In this document: piece after piece, positions 29,017 to 37,387 of the stretch
Numbering within the stretch: the stretch's first letter is position 1
Layout of the letters: each line of letters starts with the position of its first letter
DNA from: VBCG01 sp044226535
GTDB taxonomy: Bacteria; Pseudomonadota; Gammaproteobacteria; Burkholderiales; Casimicrobiaceae
DNA: 64,000 nucleotides
Direction of reading: 5' to 3'
NCBI GenBank assembly: GCA_044226535.1
Contig: JBGAGT010000005.1
Coordinates: forward strand, 62,001 to 126,000
The notes under the pieces: generated by a model
The model's input: the letters and a program-made list of their open reading frames with translations, nothing else
What the model was told of the DNA's origin: nothing
The model's database searches: none
Translations under genes and position numbers: made by a program

Positions 29017-29931
29017 ATGAAAAGCCGGCTGGACGACATGCGGGTTTTCGCGCAGGTGGTGGAGGCGAAGAGCTTCTCCGCGGCCGCCGAGCAGCTCGGC
29101 ATGTCCAAGTCGCGGGTGAGCCGGCACGTCAGCGCGCTCGAAGGCGCGCTGTCGGCGCGGCTGCTCAATCGCAGCACCCGGAGGCTCGCCCTGACCGGCG
29201 CGGGCGCGATGTACTACGAGCACTGCGCGCGCATCGTGCGCGAGGCCGAGCTCGCCGAGGAGCGGTTGACCGACGCGCAGGCCGAGCCCGCGGGACTGGT
29301 GCGGATCACGGCCGCGCCCGCGTTCGCGATTCGCCACGTGCTGCCGGCGCTGCCCGCATTCCACCAGGCGCATCCGAAGATCCAGGTCAAGGTCGTGTGC
29401 AGCAATCGCACGGTGGACCTGGGCGAGGAGCGCTTCGACCTCGGCATACGCGTCGCGGCGAAGCCTGCGCAGCATCTCGTGGCGCGCAGGCTCGCGCCCA
29501 ACCGCAGCACGATCTGCGCCGCACCGGCGTACCTCGAGCGGCACGGCACGCCGCGGCGCGTCGAGGACCTGCGCAAGCACGAATGCGTGCTGTTCCCGCC
29601 CATCGCACCGAACGGTGCGTGGACGCTGCGCAGCGAGCGGCGTCGCAGCACGGTCTCCGTGACGGGCGCCCTCGAGACCGACGAGATCGACGGCGTGCGC
29701 GCGGCCGTGGTCGCCGGGCTGGGCGTGGGCATCCTGCCGCTCTACATGGCCTCGGAGCACATCCGGCGCGGCGAGCTCGTCCCGCTGCTGCGTGCCTGGA
29801 AACCCGTGCCGGAAACCGCGATCTACCTCGCCTACCTGCCCGACCGCAGGCTGTCCTCGCGGGTGCGCGCGGTGATCGACTTCCTCGTCGCCCGCTTCAG
29901 GCCGACGCCCCCGTGGGAAGCGGGCCTGTGA
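29017..29931 (+). CDS. LysR family transcriptional regulator, 304 aa
   Basis: The N-terminal winged helix is typical: MRVFAQVVEAKSFSAAAEQLGMSKSRVSRHVSALEGALSARLLNRSTRRLALTGAG. The effector domain (AGLVRITAAPAFAIRHVLPALPAF onward, with GVRAAVVAGLGVGILPLYMA near residue 235) has the features of the PA0477/AaeR-like group that regulates small neighbouring enzyme genes. The inducer is unknown. It is divergent from the cupin gene and likely controls it through the box at 28988-29004. It is followed by a LysE exporter on the same strand. Confidence 0.93.
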   Translation: MKSRLDDMRVFAQVVEAKSFSAAAEQLGMSKSRVSRHVSALEGALSARLLNRSTRRLALTGAGAMYYEHCARIVREAELAEERLTDAQAEPAGLVRITAAPAFAIRHVLPALPAFHQAHPKIQVKVVCSNRTVDLGEERFDLGIRVAAKPAQHLVARRLAPNRSTICAAPAYLERHGTPRRVEDLRKHECVLFPPIAPNGAWTLRSERRRSTVSVTGALETDEIDGVRAAVVAGLGVGILPLYMASEHIRRGELVPLLRAWKPVPETAIYLAYLPDRRLSSRVRAVIDFLVARFRPTPPWEAGL

Positions 29932-29962
29932 GCGCACCGCCGCTTTGGTAAGCTCTGCGGCG

Positions 29963-30595
29963 ATGCCGTCGATTCCGCTCGACACGTTGCTGCTGTTCGT
30001 CGCCGCCTCGGCCGCGCTGGCCATCGCGCCCGGCCCCGACAACCTCTTCGTGCTCGCGCAGTCGGCGCTCCACGGGCGCAGGTCCGGCATCCTCGTCACC
30101 CTCGGCCTGTGCACCGGCCTCCTGGTGCACATCACCGCCGTGGCGCTCGGCGCCGCCGTGCTCTTCCGCACGTCGGTGGTCGCCTTCACCACCCTCAAGC
30201 TCTTCGGCGCGGCGTACCTCCTCTACCTCGCTTGGCAGGCGTTCCGCGCAAGCGGCCCGGCGGTCGCGGGCGAACGGGACGTGCCGCGCAGCGGCCTCGC
30301 GCTGTACCTGCGCGGCATCGTGATGAACGTCACCAACCCCAAGGTCGCGATCTTCTTCCTGGCCTTCCTGCCACAGTTCGCGAGCCCCGCACGGGGCTCG
30401 ATCACGTTGCAGATCGTCGAGCTCGGCGCGGTGTTCATCGCCGTCGCGCTGGCGGTGTTCGGTGCCATCGCATGGACCGCGGGGCGCATCGGCGAATGGC
30501 TGCGGCGCTCGCCGCGTGCGCAGGTCGCGATGAACCGCGTGGCGGGCGCCGTGTTCGTGGCGCTGGCCGCGCGCCTCGCCCTGAGCAGGCAGTAG
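29963..30595 (+). CDS. LysE family translocator, 210 aa
   Basis: The protein has six membrane helices and the LysE/RhtB signature APGPDNLFVLAQSALHGRRSGILVTLGLCTGLLVH near the N-terminus, with GIVMNVTNPKVAIFFLAFLPQF near residue 115. The family exports amino acids and their derivatives. I chose ATG 29963 over an upstream in-frame start at 29945 since the hydrophobic segment starts directly after it. It lies 31 bases after the LysR gene and may be one of its targets. Confidence 0.9.
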   Translation: MPSIPLDTLLLFVAASAALAIAPGPDNLFVLAQSALHGRRSGILVTLGLCTGLLVHITAVALGAAVLFRTSVVAFTTLKLFGAAYLLYLAWQAFRASGPAVAGERDVPRSGLALYLRGIVMNVTNPKVAIFFLAFLPQFASPARGSITLQIVELGAVFIAVALAVFGAIAWTAGRIGEWLRRSPRAQVAMNRVAGAVFVALAARLALSRQ

Positions 30596-30644
30596 CCGGC
30601 GCCATCGCGGTGCACGACCCGATGACCACCAAAGCCTCGGCGCG

Positions 30645-31376
30645 ATGACGGCACAGTCGCCTCAGCGCTCCGTCTTCGTCGCGGGTGCCGGCGGCGCCAT
30701 CGGCGAGGTGCTGTGCCGACTGCTGGTGGCCGACGGCTGGCGCGTCACCGGCACCACGCGCTCGGCCGGGCGCGCGTCGCGATTGCGCGACATCGGCGTC
30801 GCGCCGGTGGTGGTCGACGTGTTCGACCGCGAGGCGCTGCTGCGCGCGGTACGCGACGCTTCGCCGCAGGTGGTGGTGCACCAGCTCACCGACCTCCCCC
30901 GGGAGCTCACGCCCGAGGCGCTCGCCGCGGGCCGCATCCGCAATGCGCGCCTGCGCGAGGTGGGCACATCCAACCTCGTCGCCGGGGCGGTCGAGGCCGG
31001 CGCGACGCGCATGGTCGCGCAGAGCATCGCCTTCGCCTACGCACCGGGTCCCCGGCCTTTTGCCGAAACCGCCCCGCTCGACGCCGCGGCCCAGCCGGCG
31101 GTGGTCAAGCTCGAGGCGCTGGTGCTCGGCAGCGGCCTCGAGGCCCTGGTGCTGCGCTACGGCCACCTCTACGGCCCGCGCACCTGGACGATGACGCCGC
31201 CGCCCGACGGCCCGGTGCACGTCGAGGCGGCCGCGCAGGCCGCGCGGCTCGCAATGACGCGCGGGGAATCCGGCGCCTACAACATCGCCGAGGACGACGG
31301 CACGGTATCGAGCGACAAGGCGCGCCGCGAGCTTGGCTGGTCGCCTGCCTTCCGCGTCGAGGCGCCCGAGCCCTGA
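30645..31376 (+). CDS. NAD-dependent epimerase/dehydratase (extended SDR-like), 243 aa
   Basis: A Rossmann motif lies at the start (SVFVAGAGGAIGEVLCRLLVADGWRVTGTTRS), followed by VVVDVFDREALLRAVRDASPQVVVHQLTD and MVAQSIAFAYAPGPRPFAE. The Tyr-x-x-x-Lys of typical epimerases is absent: the position reads AAQPAVVKLEALVLGSGLEALVLRYGHLYGP, so it belongs to the atypical NAD(P)-binding group. It ends AYNIAEDDGTVSSDKARRELGWSP, typical of this group. The substrate is not known. Confidence 0.85.
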   Translation: MTAQSPQRSVFVAGAGGAIGEVLCRLLVADGWRVTGTTRSAGRASRLRDIGVAPVVVDVFDREALLRAVRDASPQVVVHQLTDLPRELTPEALAAGRIRNARLREVGTSNLVAGAVEAGATRMVAQSIAFAYAPGPRPFAETAPLDAAAQPAVVKLEALVLGSGLEALVLRYGHLYGPRTWTMTPPPDGPVHVEAAAQAARLAMTRGESGAYNIAEDDGTVSSDKARRELGWSPAFRVEAPEP

Positions 31377-31503
31377 AACGGCGGCCCCGCGGCATCCTCC
31401 GCGAAACGGTCGCACAGCGGCGCCGGATGCTTCGGTCCATGCCGAAGCATCGTGCCTGCCCGCGACGGCAAACTGGCTTCCCCGACCCACGGCCGGAGGC
31501 CCC

Positions 31504-31854
31504 ATGCCCCTCACCTGCTTCATCCGCTACCAGATCGATCCTTTCCAGCGCGACGCGTTCCGCGCGTACGCGCAAGCCTGGGCACGCATCATCCCGCGCT
31601 GCGGCGGCAACCTGATCGGCTACTTCCTCCCGCACGAGGGCAGCAACGACGTCGCCTGGGGCCTGGTCGGCTTCGAAAGCCTCGCAGCCTACGAGCGCTA
31701 CCGCGCGGAGTTGCGCGAGGACCCGGAGGGGCGCGAGAACTTCGCGTTGGCGGCGTCGCGGAAGTTCATACTGCGGGAGGAGCGCAGCTGGCTGGAAGAC
31801 GTCCCGGCGACGCGCGACAGGGCGAGGCTGAAGCAACGTGCAATCTGCGCATGA
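31504..31854 (+). CDS. NIPSNAP family protein, 116 aa
   Basis: The sequence MPLTCFIRYQIDPFQRDAFRAYAQAWARIIPRCGGNLIGYFLPHEGSNDVAWGLVGFESLAAYERYRAELR is a NIPSNAP ferredoxin-like domain, with LREERSWLEDV at the end. The function in bacteria is not established. ATG 31504 agrees with the family start. The end overlaps the following ArsR-type gene by 17 bases, so the two are co-transcribed. Confidence 0.88.
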   Translation: MPLTCFIRYQIDPFQRDAFRAYAQAWARIIPRCGGNLIGYFLPHEGSNDVAWGLVGFESLAAYERYRAELREDPEGRENFALAASRKFILREERSWLEDVPATRDRARLKQRAICA

Positions 31855-32530
31855 ACCGCGGCTGGCGCGCGTCGCGGCGATGATCGCCGACCCCGCGCGC
31901 TCGAGGATGCTGGCCTACCTGCTGTCGGGTGCCTGGGCCAGCGCCGGCGAGCTCGCGCGCGTGGCCTCGGTGACGCCGGCCACCGCCAGTGGCCACCTGC
32001 GGCGGCTGCTCGACGCGGGCATGCTGGCGTCGAGCGCGCGCGGGCGTCATCGCTACTTCCGCCTCGCCGACGAGGACGTCGCGCACGCCCTCGAGTCGCT
32101 CGCGCTGGTCGCCGAGCGCCACGAGCACGACCGCGTGTGGGAGCAGCCGGCGCGGCGCAAGCTGCGCTTCGCGCGCTGCTGCTACGGGCACCTCGCCGGC
32201 ACGCTGGGTGTCGCGCTCTACGACACCATGATGCGCGAGCACGCCCTGGCGGCGAATGGCGACGGCTTCGCGCTCACCGGCGACGGCGAGCGATGGCTCG
32301 ATGCACTCGGCTTGCAAGCGGCGGTCCCCACCTCCAAGCGACGTTACGCCTATGCCTGCCTCGACTGGTCGGAGCGGCGCGACCATCTCGCGGGGCAGCT
32401 CGCCGACGCGCTGCTGGACCAGCTCCTGGAGCGGCGCTGGTTGCGAAAGCCGTCGGGGCGCGTCGTCGAGCTCACGTCGGCGGGGCGCGCGGTGTTCCTG
32501 CCCCATCTCGCGATCGAGGCCACGGCGTGA
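31838..32530 (+). CDS. ArsR family winged-helix regulator with C-terminal extension, 230 aa
   Basis: The N-terminal winged helix has VAAMIADPARSRMLAYLLSGAWASAGELARVASVTPATASGHLRRLLDAGMLASSARGRHRYFRLAD. A longer C-terminal domain follows (QPARRKLRFARCCYGHLAGTLGVALYDTM and LDALLDQLLERRWLRKPSGRVVELTSAG), as in regulators related to CzrA/NmtR with a duplicated winged helix. The CC and H residues (ARCCYGHLAG) might bind a metal or an oxidised thiol. It begins with GTG 31838 inside the preceding gene and ends in a GTGA overlap with a methyltransferase gene. Confidence 0.85.
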   Translation: MQSAHEPRLARVAAMIADPARSRMLAYLLSGAWASAGELARVASVTPATASGHLRRLLDAGMLASSARGRHRYFRLADEDVAHALESLALVAERHEHDRVWEQPARRKLRFARCCYGHLAGTLGVALYDTMMREHALAANGDGFALTGDGERWLDALGLQAAVPTSKRRYAYACLDWSERRDHLAGQLADALLDQLLERRWLRKPSGRVVELTSAGRAVFLPHLAIEATA

Positions 32531-33183
32531 CCGGGGACATGCAGGCCTACTACGCGAGCCGCGCGCCCGAATACGACCGCGTCTACCAGAAACCCGAGCG
32601 GCAGGACGACCTGCGCGCCATGGAGCGCTGGCTGCCGACGGTGTTCGCCGGCAAGGACCTGCTCGAAGTCGCATGCGGCACCGGCTACTGGACGCAGTTC
32701 CTCGCGCCGGTGGCGAAGCGCATCGTGGCGGTGGACGCGGCCCCCGAGACCATGGCGATCGCGCGCTCGCGCGTCGCCTCGCCGCGCGTGACGTTCGTCG
32801 AAGGCGACGCCTACCGCGTCGATGCGATCGCGAAGGGCCACGACGCCGGCTTCGCGGGCTTCTGGATCTCGCACGTGCCGCGCTCGCGCAGGCTGCCCTT
32901 CCTGCACGCCTTCCACCGCGCGCTGCGACCCGGCGCGCGCGTGGTGATGATGGACAACCGCGAAGTCGCGGGGAGCACCACGCCGATCGCATTCACCGAC
33001 GAAGCGGGCGACAGCTTCCAGGACCGCCGCCTCGCCGACGGCTCGACCTACCGCGTGTTGAAGAACTTCCCCGGCGAAGCGGAGCTGAGGGCGCTGCTGC
33101 GGGACCTCACGACGGGCCTGCGCTATCACGCCTGGCAACACTACTGGGCGATCGAATACGAGGTCGCCGAAGGGCCACGCTAG
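32527..33183 (+). CDS. Class I SAM-dependent methyltransferase, 218 aa
   Basis: Motif I is visible as DLLEVACGTGYWTQFLAPVAKRIVAVDAAPETMAIAR, motif II/III as VTFVEGDAYRVD and GFAGFWISHVPRSRRLPFLHAFHRALRPGARVVMMDNREV. The family methylates small molecules such as ubiquinone precursors or lipids; the substrate is unknown. The GTG start overlaps the stop of the ArsR-type gene (GTGA), so regulator and enzyme form a pair, which suggests that the regulator responds to a substrate or product of the enzyme. Confidence 0.88.
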   Translation: MTGDMQAYYASRAPEYDRVYQKPERQDDLRAMERWLPTVFAGKDLLEVACGTGYWTQFLAPVAKRIVAVDAAPETMAIARSRVASPRVTFVEGDAYRVDAIAKGHDAGFAGFWISHVPRSRRLPFLHAFHRALRPGARVVMMDNREVAGSTTPIAFTDEAGDSFQDRRLADGSTYRVLKNFPGEAELRALLRDLTTGLRYHAWQHYWAIEYEVAEGPR

Positions 33184-33276
33184 GCGCTGCAGGTTTGTCC
33201 CGGGCGTCGGCGCGCCGGCGGCCACCCGGGTCCACACCGCTGAATCCGCGCGACGCGGGCCGCGCATCCAAGAGCC

Positions 33277-34113
33277 ATGCGCATCGCCCTCCTCGTGCTC
33301 GCGCTTGGCCTGCCGTTCACCGCGTCGGCCCAGGCCGCGCCGCCTTCACCGGCATCGACGCCGCACGCCTCGCCGCCCACCGCCGCCGCGCCGGCACGGA
33401 TCATGCTGCTCGGCAGCTTCCACTTCGACAATCCCGGCCTCGACGCCGTCAAGCTCACGCCCATCGACGTGACGAAGCCGGCATCGCAAGCCTATCTCGA
33501 GGCGCTCGCGGCCCGGCTCGCGCGCTTCGCCCCCACTCGCGTGGTGCTCGAATACGCACCCGGCGACGACGAGGCGGTCAATCGCCGCTATGCCGCCTTC
33601 CGCGATGGAACGCCGGCGCTCGGGCGCAGCGAGCTCCAGCAGATCGGCTTTCGCGTGGCGCGGCTCGCGGGGCTCGAGCGCGTCCACGGCTTCGATGCGC
33701 AGGCGCCCGCGCAAGACCTCGAGCTCTGGGCACGCATCGGGACCGATGCCGCGCTGGCCGCGCGCTTCAACCGCCTGGTCGAGGAGGAGTCGCGCCGCCA
33801 GCAGTCGCTGCACGACCATGCGAGCTTGCGCGAGATCCTGCTCGATCACAACAGCTTGCCCGAGGACCTGCGCAACAAGGGTTTCTACATGCGCTTCAAC
33901 GACCAGGGCGTGGCGCAAGGCAGCTTCCGCGGCGCGGACGCCTCGGCCGACTGGTGGCATCGCAATCTGCGCATGTACGCGCGGCTGCAGGCCTACGCGC
34001 AAGCCGGGGAGCGCGTGCTCGTGATCGCCGGTTCGGGGCACACGGCCATCCTGCGCGACTTCCTGCGCGCCGACGGCGAGCGCGTGGAGGAGGACGTCAA
34101 GCCCTACATTTGA
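33277..34113 (+). CDS. Secreted DUF5694 (TraB/Tiki-like) protein, 278 aa
   Basis: A signal peptide (IALLVLALGLPFTASAQA) precedes a Pro-rich segment and a domain beginning ARIMLLGSFHFDNPGLDAVKLTPIDVTKPASQAYLEALAARLARFAPTRVVLEYAP. The motif G-S-F-H-F-x-N-P-G-x-D defines DUF5694, whose fold is distantly related to TraB/Tiki metallopeptidases; the Glu of VVLEYAP and the C-terminal ERVLVIAGSGHTAILRDFL with His are the likely metal ligands. Activity is not known. The neighbours are not related in function. Confidence 0.85.
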   Translation: MRIALLVLALGLPFTASAQAAPPSPASTPHASPPTAAAPARIMLLGSFHFDNPGLDAVKLTPIDVTKPASQAYLEALAARLARFAPTRVVLEYAPGDDEAVNRRYAAFRDGTPALGRSELQQIGFRVARLAGLERVHGFDAQAPAQDLELWARIGTDAALAARFNRLVEEESRRQQSLHDHASLREILLDHNSLPEDLRNKGFYMRFNDQGVAQGSFRGADASADWWHRNLRMYARLQAYAQAGERVLVIAGSGHTAILRDFLRADGERVEEDVKPYI

Positions 34114-34145
34114 CGCCTGCCCTTTGCGCGTCCCATCATGGCAAG

Positions 34146-34775
34146 GTGCAGGCCGACGCCACTTCCACCCGATCGATCATCGAGCAGGCACGCGCCTGCA
34201 GCGTCTGCGCGGCCGCGCTGCCGCACGGGCCGCGCCCGGTCTTCCAGCTCGACCCGCGCGCGCGCATCCTGGTCGCGTCGCAGGCGCCAGGACGCAAGGT
34301 GCACGAGAGCGGCACGCCCTTCGACGACGCGAGCGGCGAGCGGCTGCGGGAATGGATGGGCCTCACGCGCGCGCAGTTCTACGATGCCGCGCAGGTCGCG
34401 ATCCTGCCCATGGGTCTCTGCTACCCGGGCACCGGACGCTCGGGCGACCTGCCGCCGCGGCGCGAATGCGCACCGCGCTGGCGCGCGCCGCTGCTCGGAA
34501 CACTCGGCCGGCTGCGGCTGACGCTGGCCATCGGCAGCTACGCCATCGCCTGGCACTTGCCAGCCGAGCGTCAGGGGCTCACCGCCGCCGTGCGCAACTG
34601 GCGCGCGCACGCACCCTCGGTCGTGCCGCTGCCGCATCCCAGCCCCGCCAACAACCGCTGGCTGGCGCGCAACCGCTGGTTCGAGCAGGAGGTCGTGCCG
34701 GCGCTCGCGGGGATGGTTGCCGAGGCGCTGCGCGAGACGCGAAGCACTCCGGTGCCACGCGCCCGGGCGGCCTGA
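34146..34775 (+). CDS. Uracil-DNA glycosylase family protein, 209 aa
   Basis: The protein matches the small uracil-DNA glycosylase superfamily group with ILVASQAPGRKVHESGTPFDDASGERLREWMG (motif A, G-x-x-P-G with a mobile loop) and PLPHPSPANNRWLARNRWFEQEV (motif B, H-P-S-P-x-N). Cysteines in ACSVCAAALPHG and RRECAPRW may hold an iron-sulfur cluster as in family 4/5-like enzymes. The start is taken as GTG 34146; the region 34114-34145 has no other in-frame start. It excises uracil or related lesions from DNA. Confidence 0.82.
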   Translation: MQADATSTRSIIEQARACSVCAAALPHGPRPVFQLDPRARILVASQAPGRKVHESGTPFDDASGERLREWMGLTRAQFYDAAQVAILPMGLCYPGTGRSGDLPPRRECAPRWRAPLLGTLGRLRLTLAIGSYAIAWHLPAERQGLTAAVRNWRAHAPSVVPLPHPSPANNRWLARNRWFEQEVVPALAGMVAEALRETRSTPVPRARAA

Positions 34776-34778
34776 CCG

Positions 34779-35276
34779 GTGGAGTCGGGACTCACGCAGG
34801 GCTGGTCGGACTTTTTCGTCGCCACGGTCGGCGCGACCGCGGCACTCGCCGGCCTGGTCTTCGTGAGCCTGTCCATCAACCTCGCGCGCATCATCGAGTT
34901 GCCCGGCGTGTCCGCCCGCGCGGGGGAGACCATGGCGCTGCTCACCGGTGCGCTGGCCGCCTCGCTGGTCATGATCGTGCCGGGCCTGTCGGCGCGCATG
35001 CTCGGGGGGCTGCTGCTGCTGATCGCCGCGCCCGTGTGGCTCGTCCCCGTCATGGGGCAGCTCCGCGCCTGGCGCGGCCGCGCCTTCGTGACAAGACGGC
35101 TCGCGGCGACGCGCAGCCTGCTGTTCCAGCTCGCCGCGCTGCCCGCCGTGGTCGCGGCCCTTGCCCTGCTCGGCGGATACCCGCACGCCGTGGGATGGCT
35201 CGCGTTCGGCGTGATCATGTCGATCATCGTCGCCATCTCCAATGCCTGGGTGCTGCTGGTGGAGATCATGCGTTGA
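34779..35276 (+). CDS. Four-helix membrane protein, 165 aa
   Basis: The GTG start 34779 lies four bases after the preceding stop. The N-terminus SGLTQGWSDFFVATVGATAALAGLVFVSLSINLARI has a recurrent motif seen in small uncharacterised bacterial membrane proteins. Four hydrophobic helices are visible at about 13-35, 52-72, 76-95 and 112-160. No catalytic site stands out. It is probably co-transcribed with its neighbours. Its function is unknown. Confidence 0.7.
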   Translation: MESGLTQGWSDFFVATVGATAALAGLVFVSLSINLARIIELPGVSARAGETMALLTGALAASLVMIVPGLSARMLGGLLLLIAAPVWLVPVMGQLRAWRGRAFVTRRLAATRSLLFQLAALPAVVAALALLGGYPHAVGWLAFGVIMSIIVAISNAWVLLVEIMR

Positions 35277-35312
35277 TGCGCGCCCGCCATTCCTGCCAGC
35301 ATCGCTGACCCG

Positions 35313-35573
35313 ATGGACCTCACGCGTCTGGTGCAAGGCGGCCTGTTGCTGGTGCTCGGCGTCGGCGTGCTGGCCATCGCCCTGCGCAGCCTCGCGACGG
35401 GCTGGCTGCCCTGCGGCCCGCGGGGGCTCGACGGGCGCGTCGAGTTCCGGCGCGACGACCAGCCGGGGCTGTACTGGCTGATGTTCGCGGTCTATGCGGC
35501 CGGCGGCCTCGCCGTCGCGATCTACTCGCTGGGCGTGCTGCTCGGCACCAATCCACCCTTGCCCATGCGCTGA
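35313..35573 (+). CDS. Small membrane protein, 86 aa
   Basis: Two hydrophobic helices are visible (LVQGGLLLVLGVGVLAIALRSL and LYWLMFAVYAAGGLAVAIYSLGVLL) with a Pro/Gly-rich polar loop between them (WLPCGPRGLDGRVEFRRDDQPG). The ATG 35313 agrees with the start of the first helix. I do not recognise the family. The gene lies seven bases upstream of a lipoprotein gene. Confidence 0.65.
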   Translation: MDLTRLVQGGLLLVLGVGVLAIALRSLATGWLPCGPRGLDGRVEFRRDDQPGLYWLMFAVYAAGGLAVAIYSLGVLLGTNPPLPMR

Positions 35574-35579
35574 GCTTCG

Positions 35580-36086
35580 ATGATCGCCCACCGATCCTTG
35601 CCTGCATTCCCACCGGCCCTCCTGCGCCGGGCGCTGTCCGGCGCCGCGATGCTCGCGCTGCTGTCGATCGGGGTCGCAGGCTGCTCGCTGTTCGGCGCCA
35701 AGCCCGAGGCCGACACCGCGCTGCGCGACCAGCTCGTGGCGCTGGAAAAGCAGTCCTGGGCGGCGTGGCAAGCCCACGACGGCCTGTTCTTCGCCGATTT
35801 CCTGTCGGACGACCACGTCGAGATGGGCAGCGGCGGCGCGGCCGGCAAGGCCGCCATCATCACCTTCGTGGCGAGCCCGGCCTGCCGGATCGACAACTAC
35901 GCGGTCGACAACTTCACCCTGACGCGCTTCGCGCCGGACACGGCGCTGCTCGTCTACCGCGCCGAGCAGAAGACCGTGTGCAACGGCATCCCCGTGCAGA
36001 GCCCGAGCTGGGTCAGCTCGCTCTACGTGCGGCGCAACGGCAAGTGGCAGAACGCGCTCTACCAGAAGATGCCCACGACGCGGTGA
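35580..36086 (+). CDS. NTF2-like (DUF4440-type) lipoprotein, 168 aa
   Basis: A signal sequence ends in the lipobox GVAGC (about residue 35). The mature domain resembles DUF4440/SnoaL-like: LRDQLVALEKQSWAAWQAHDGLFFADFLSDDHVEMGSGGAAGKAAIITFV and YRAEQKTVCNGIPVQSPSWVSSLYVRRNGKWQNALYQ. The function is unknown. The stop overlaps the next GTG (GTGA at 36083-36086). Confidence 0.75.
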   Translation: MIAHRSLPAFPPALLRRALSGAAMLALLSIGVAGCSLFGAKPEADTALRDQLVALEKQSWAAWQAHDGLFFADFLSDDHVEMGSGGAAGKAAIITFVASPACRIDNYAVDNFTLTRFAPDTALLVYRAEQKTVCNGIPVQSPSWVSSLYVRRNGKWQNALYQKMPTTR

Positions 36087-36529
36087 GCGCCGGCAGCGAT
36101 GCACACGGCCTCGCCCGCTTCCTGGACGCGCAAGAACGCGCGTACCCGCAGGCGCTCGCCGAGCTGCGCGAGGGCCGCAAGCGCGGGCACTGGATCTGGT
36201 TCGTGCTGCCGCAGGTCGAAGGCCTGGGGTCGAGCGCGATGTCGCGGCGCTACGCCATCGCCTCGCTGGCCGAGGCGCGTGCCTACCTCGCGCATCCCGT
36301 GCTCGGCGCGAGGCTTCGCGAATGCGTCGATGCGCTGCTCGCTCACGCAGGCACGCGGGTGGAAGACATGCTGGGCGGTCTCGACGCGCAGAAATTCCGC
36401 TCCTGCCTGACGCTGTTCGCGCGCGCCGACCCGACGGAGCCGCGGTTTCGCACCGCGCTCGACGCGTTCTACGGCGGCAGCGAGGATCCCGCGACACTGG
36501 CGTCGCTCGACCAGGCAGCGTCGACGTGA
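36083..36529 (+). CDS. DUF1810 family protein, 148 aa
   Basis: The family signature is clear: GLARFLDAQERAYPQALAELREGRKRGHWIWFVLPQVEGLGSSAMSRRYAIASLAEARAYLAHPVLGARL. DUF1810 (NADAR-superfamily-related, calpastatin-like name in databases) has no firm function in bacteria. Length is normal for the family. Translation is coupled to the preceding lipoprotein gene by a GTGA overlap. Confidence 0.92.
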   Translation: MSAGSDAHGLARFLDAQERAYPQALAELREGRKRGHWIWFVLPQVEGLGSSAMSRRYAIASLAEARAYLAHPVLGARLRECVDALLAHAGTRVEDMLGGLDAQKFRSCLTLFARADPTEPRFRTALDAFYGGSEDPATLASLDQAAST

Positions 36530-36566
36530 GCGGCCGCGCCGCCATGAGCTGCGCGGACGCGACCCC

Positions 36567-36794
36567 ATGAGCTACATCGAGGTGAAGGTGCGCCCCAACG
36601 CCGGCCGCAGCAGCCTGCGCCAGGACGCCGACGGCCGCTGGCACGCCGAGCTCAAGGCGCCCCCTGTCGACGGCAAGGCCAACGCGGAGCTCGTCGCGCT
36701 GGTGGCGCGCACATTCGGCGTGGCACGATCGGCGGTCTCCATCCGCACGGGCTCGACAGGACGCACCAAGCTCGTGAAAATCGAGGCACCATGA
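36567..36794 (+). CDS. DUF167 (YggU) family protein, 75 aa
   Basis: The sequence YIEVKVRPNAGRSSLRQDADGRWHAELKAPPVDGKANAELVALVARTFGVARSAVSIRTGSTGRTKLVKIE matches the small YggU fold, with the P-P-V-D-G-K-A-N motif. YggU proteins are about 75-100 residues long and of unknown function. It is often linked with YggT-type genes; here the neighbours are unrelated small genes. Confidence 0.93.
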   Translation: MSYIEVKVRPNAGRSSLRQDADGRWHAELKAPPVDGKANAELVALVARTFGVARSAVSIRTGSTGRTKLVKIEAP

Positions 36795-36810
36795 GTCTTC
36801 GATCGTCCTG

Positions 36811-37254
36811 GTGAGTGCGTCGCGCGCCGCCGGCGTCGCGTCGATCGGCCTCGTCGCCGGGATCGTGTTCGCGCTGGCCATTGCGAATACGGTCTCCGGC
36901 AAGCTCGCCGCCATCCCGGCACCCTGGTGGATCGTCCCCGTCATCCGCAGGCCGCTGGGGATGTTTGCCTGGTCGATGTTCACGTTCCAGTTGCCCATCG
37001 CGCTGCTGGCCGGGCTCGCGGGCGCACTGCTGGGCCTGCTGCTGCCACGCAGCCCGCTGCTCGCAGCTTGCGCTGCGCTGGTCGGCTGGCTGCTCGCGTC
37101 GTTGGCCGTGAACGACTGGCAGCTCGGATGGATCGTGGCGAGCGGCCGGTCCATGGCGGGCTTCCTGTCGCTCAACGTCCTGGTGGCCTGCGGCTTCCTC
37201 GGTGGCGCGCGCCTCGTCTCCGCACCCGGCTCGATCTACCGCCTCGACGCCTGA
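36811..37254 (+). CDS. Membrane protein, 147 aa
   Basis: Four hydrophobic helices are visible (GVASIGLVAGIVFALAIANTV, WSMFTFQLPIALLAGLAGALLGLLL, SPLLAACAALVGWLLASLAV and GFLSLNVLVACGFLGGARL). GTG 36811 is the likely start. The family is not recognised. It lies 16 bases after the YggU gene and may share its transcript. Confidence 0.6.
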   Translation: MSASRAAGVASIGLVAGIVFALAIANTVSGKLAAIPAPWWIVPVIRRPLGMFAWSMFTFQLPIALLAGLAGALLGLLLPRSPLLAACAALVGWLLASLAVNDWQLGWIVASGRSMAGFLSLNVLVACGFLGGARLVSAPGSIYRLDA

Positions 37255-37271
37255 GCGCCAAAGTGCCGCCC

Positions 37272-37315
37272 CCGAAGCGCACCCCCTTCGGGGGGGCGGG
37301 CGAAGCCCGCTTCGG
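37272..37315. other. Compact multi-stem structure with UUCG tetraloop
   Basis: CCGAAGC (37272-37278) pairs with GCTTCGG (37309-37315). Inside this stem lie two smaller hairpins: CCCCC-TTCG-GGGGG (37282-37295) and GGGC-GAA-GCCC (37298-37308). It forms a three-way junction in the 133-base gap after the membrane gene. It may act as a terminator although no T-run follows. Confidence 0.5.
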
Positions 37316-37387
37316 CGGGAGCGTTTGCGAATGGCCCTCGCGTGATGCGCGTACCATTGGACGTCGCATGAATCGCCGTTCGACTCG

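Noticed and set aside
34104..37175. A 1023-codon open frame on the minus strand, opposite the genes from the uracil-DNA glycosylase to the membrane protein at 36811.
   Set aside because: It is a G+C-driven shadow of at least seven recognisable plus-strand genes, with low-complexity His/Arg/Ala/Gly composition and no domain.
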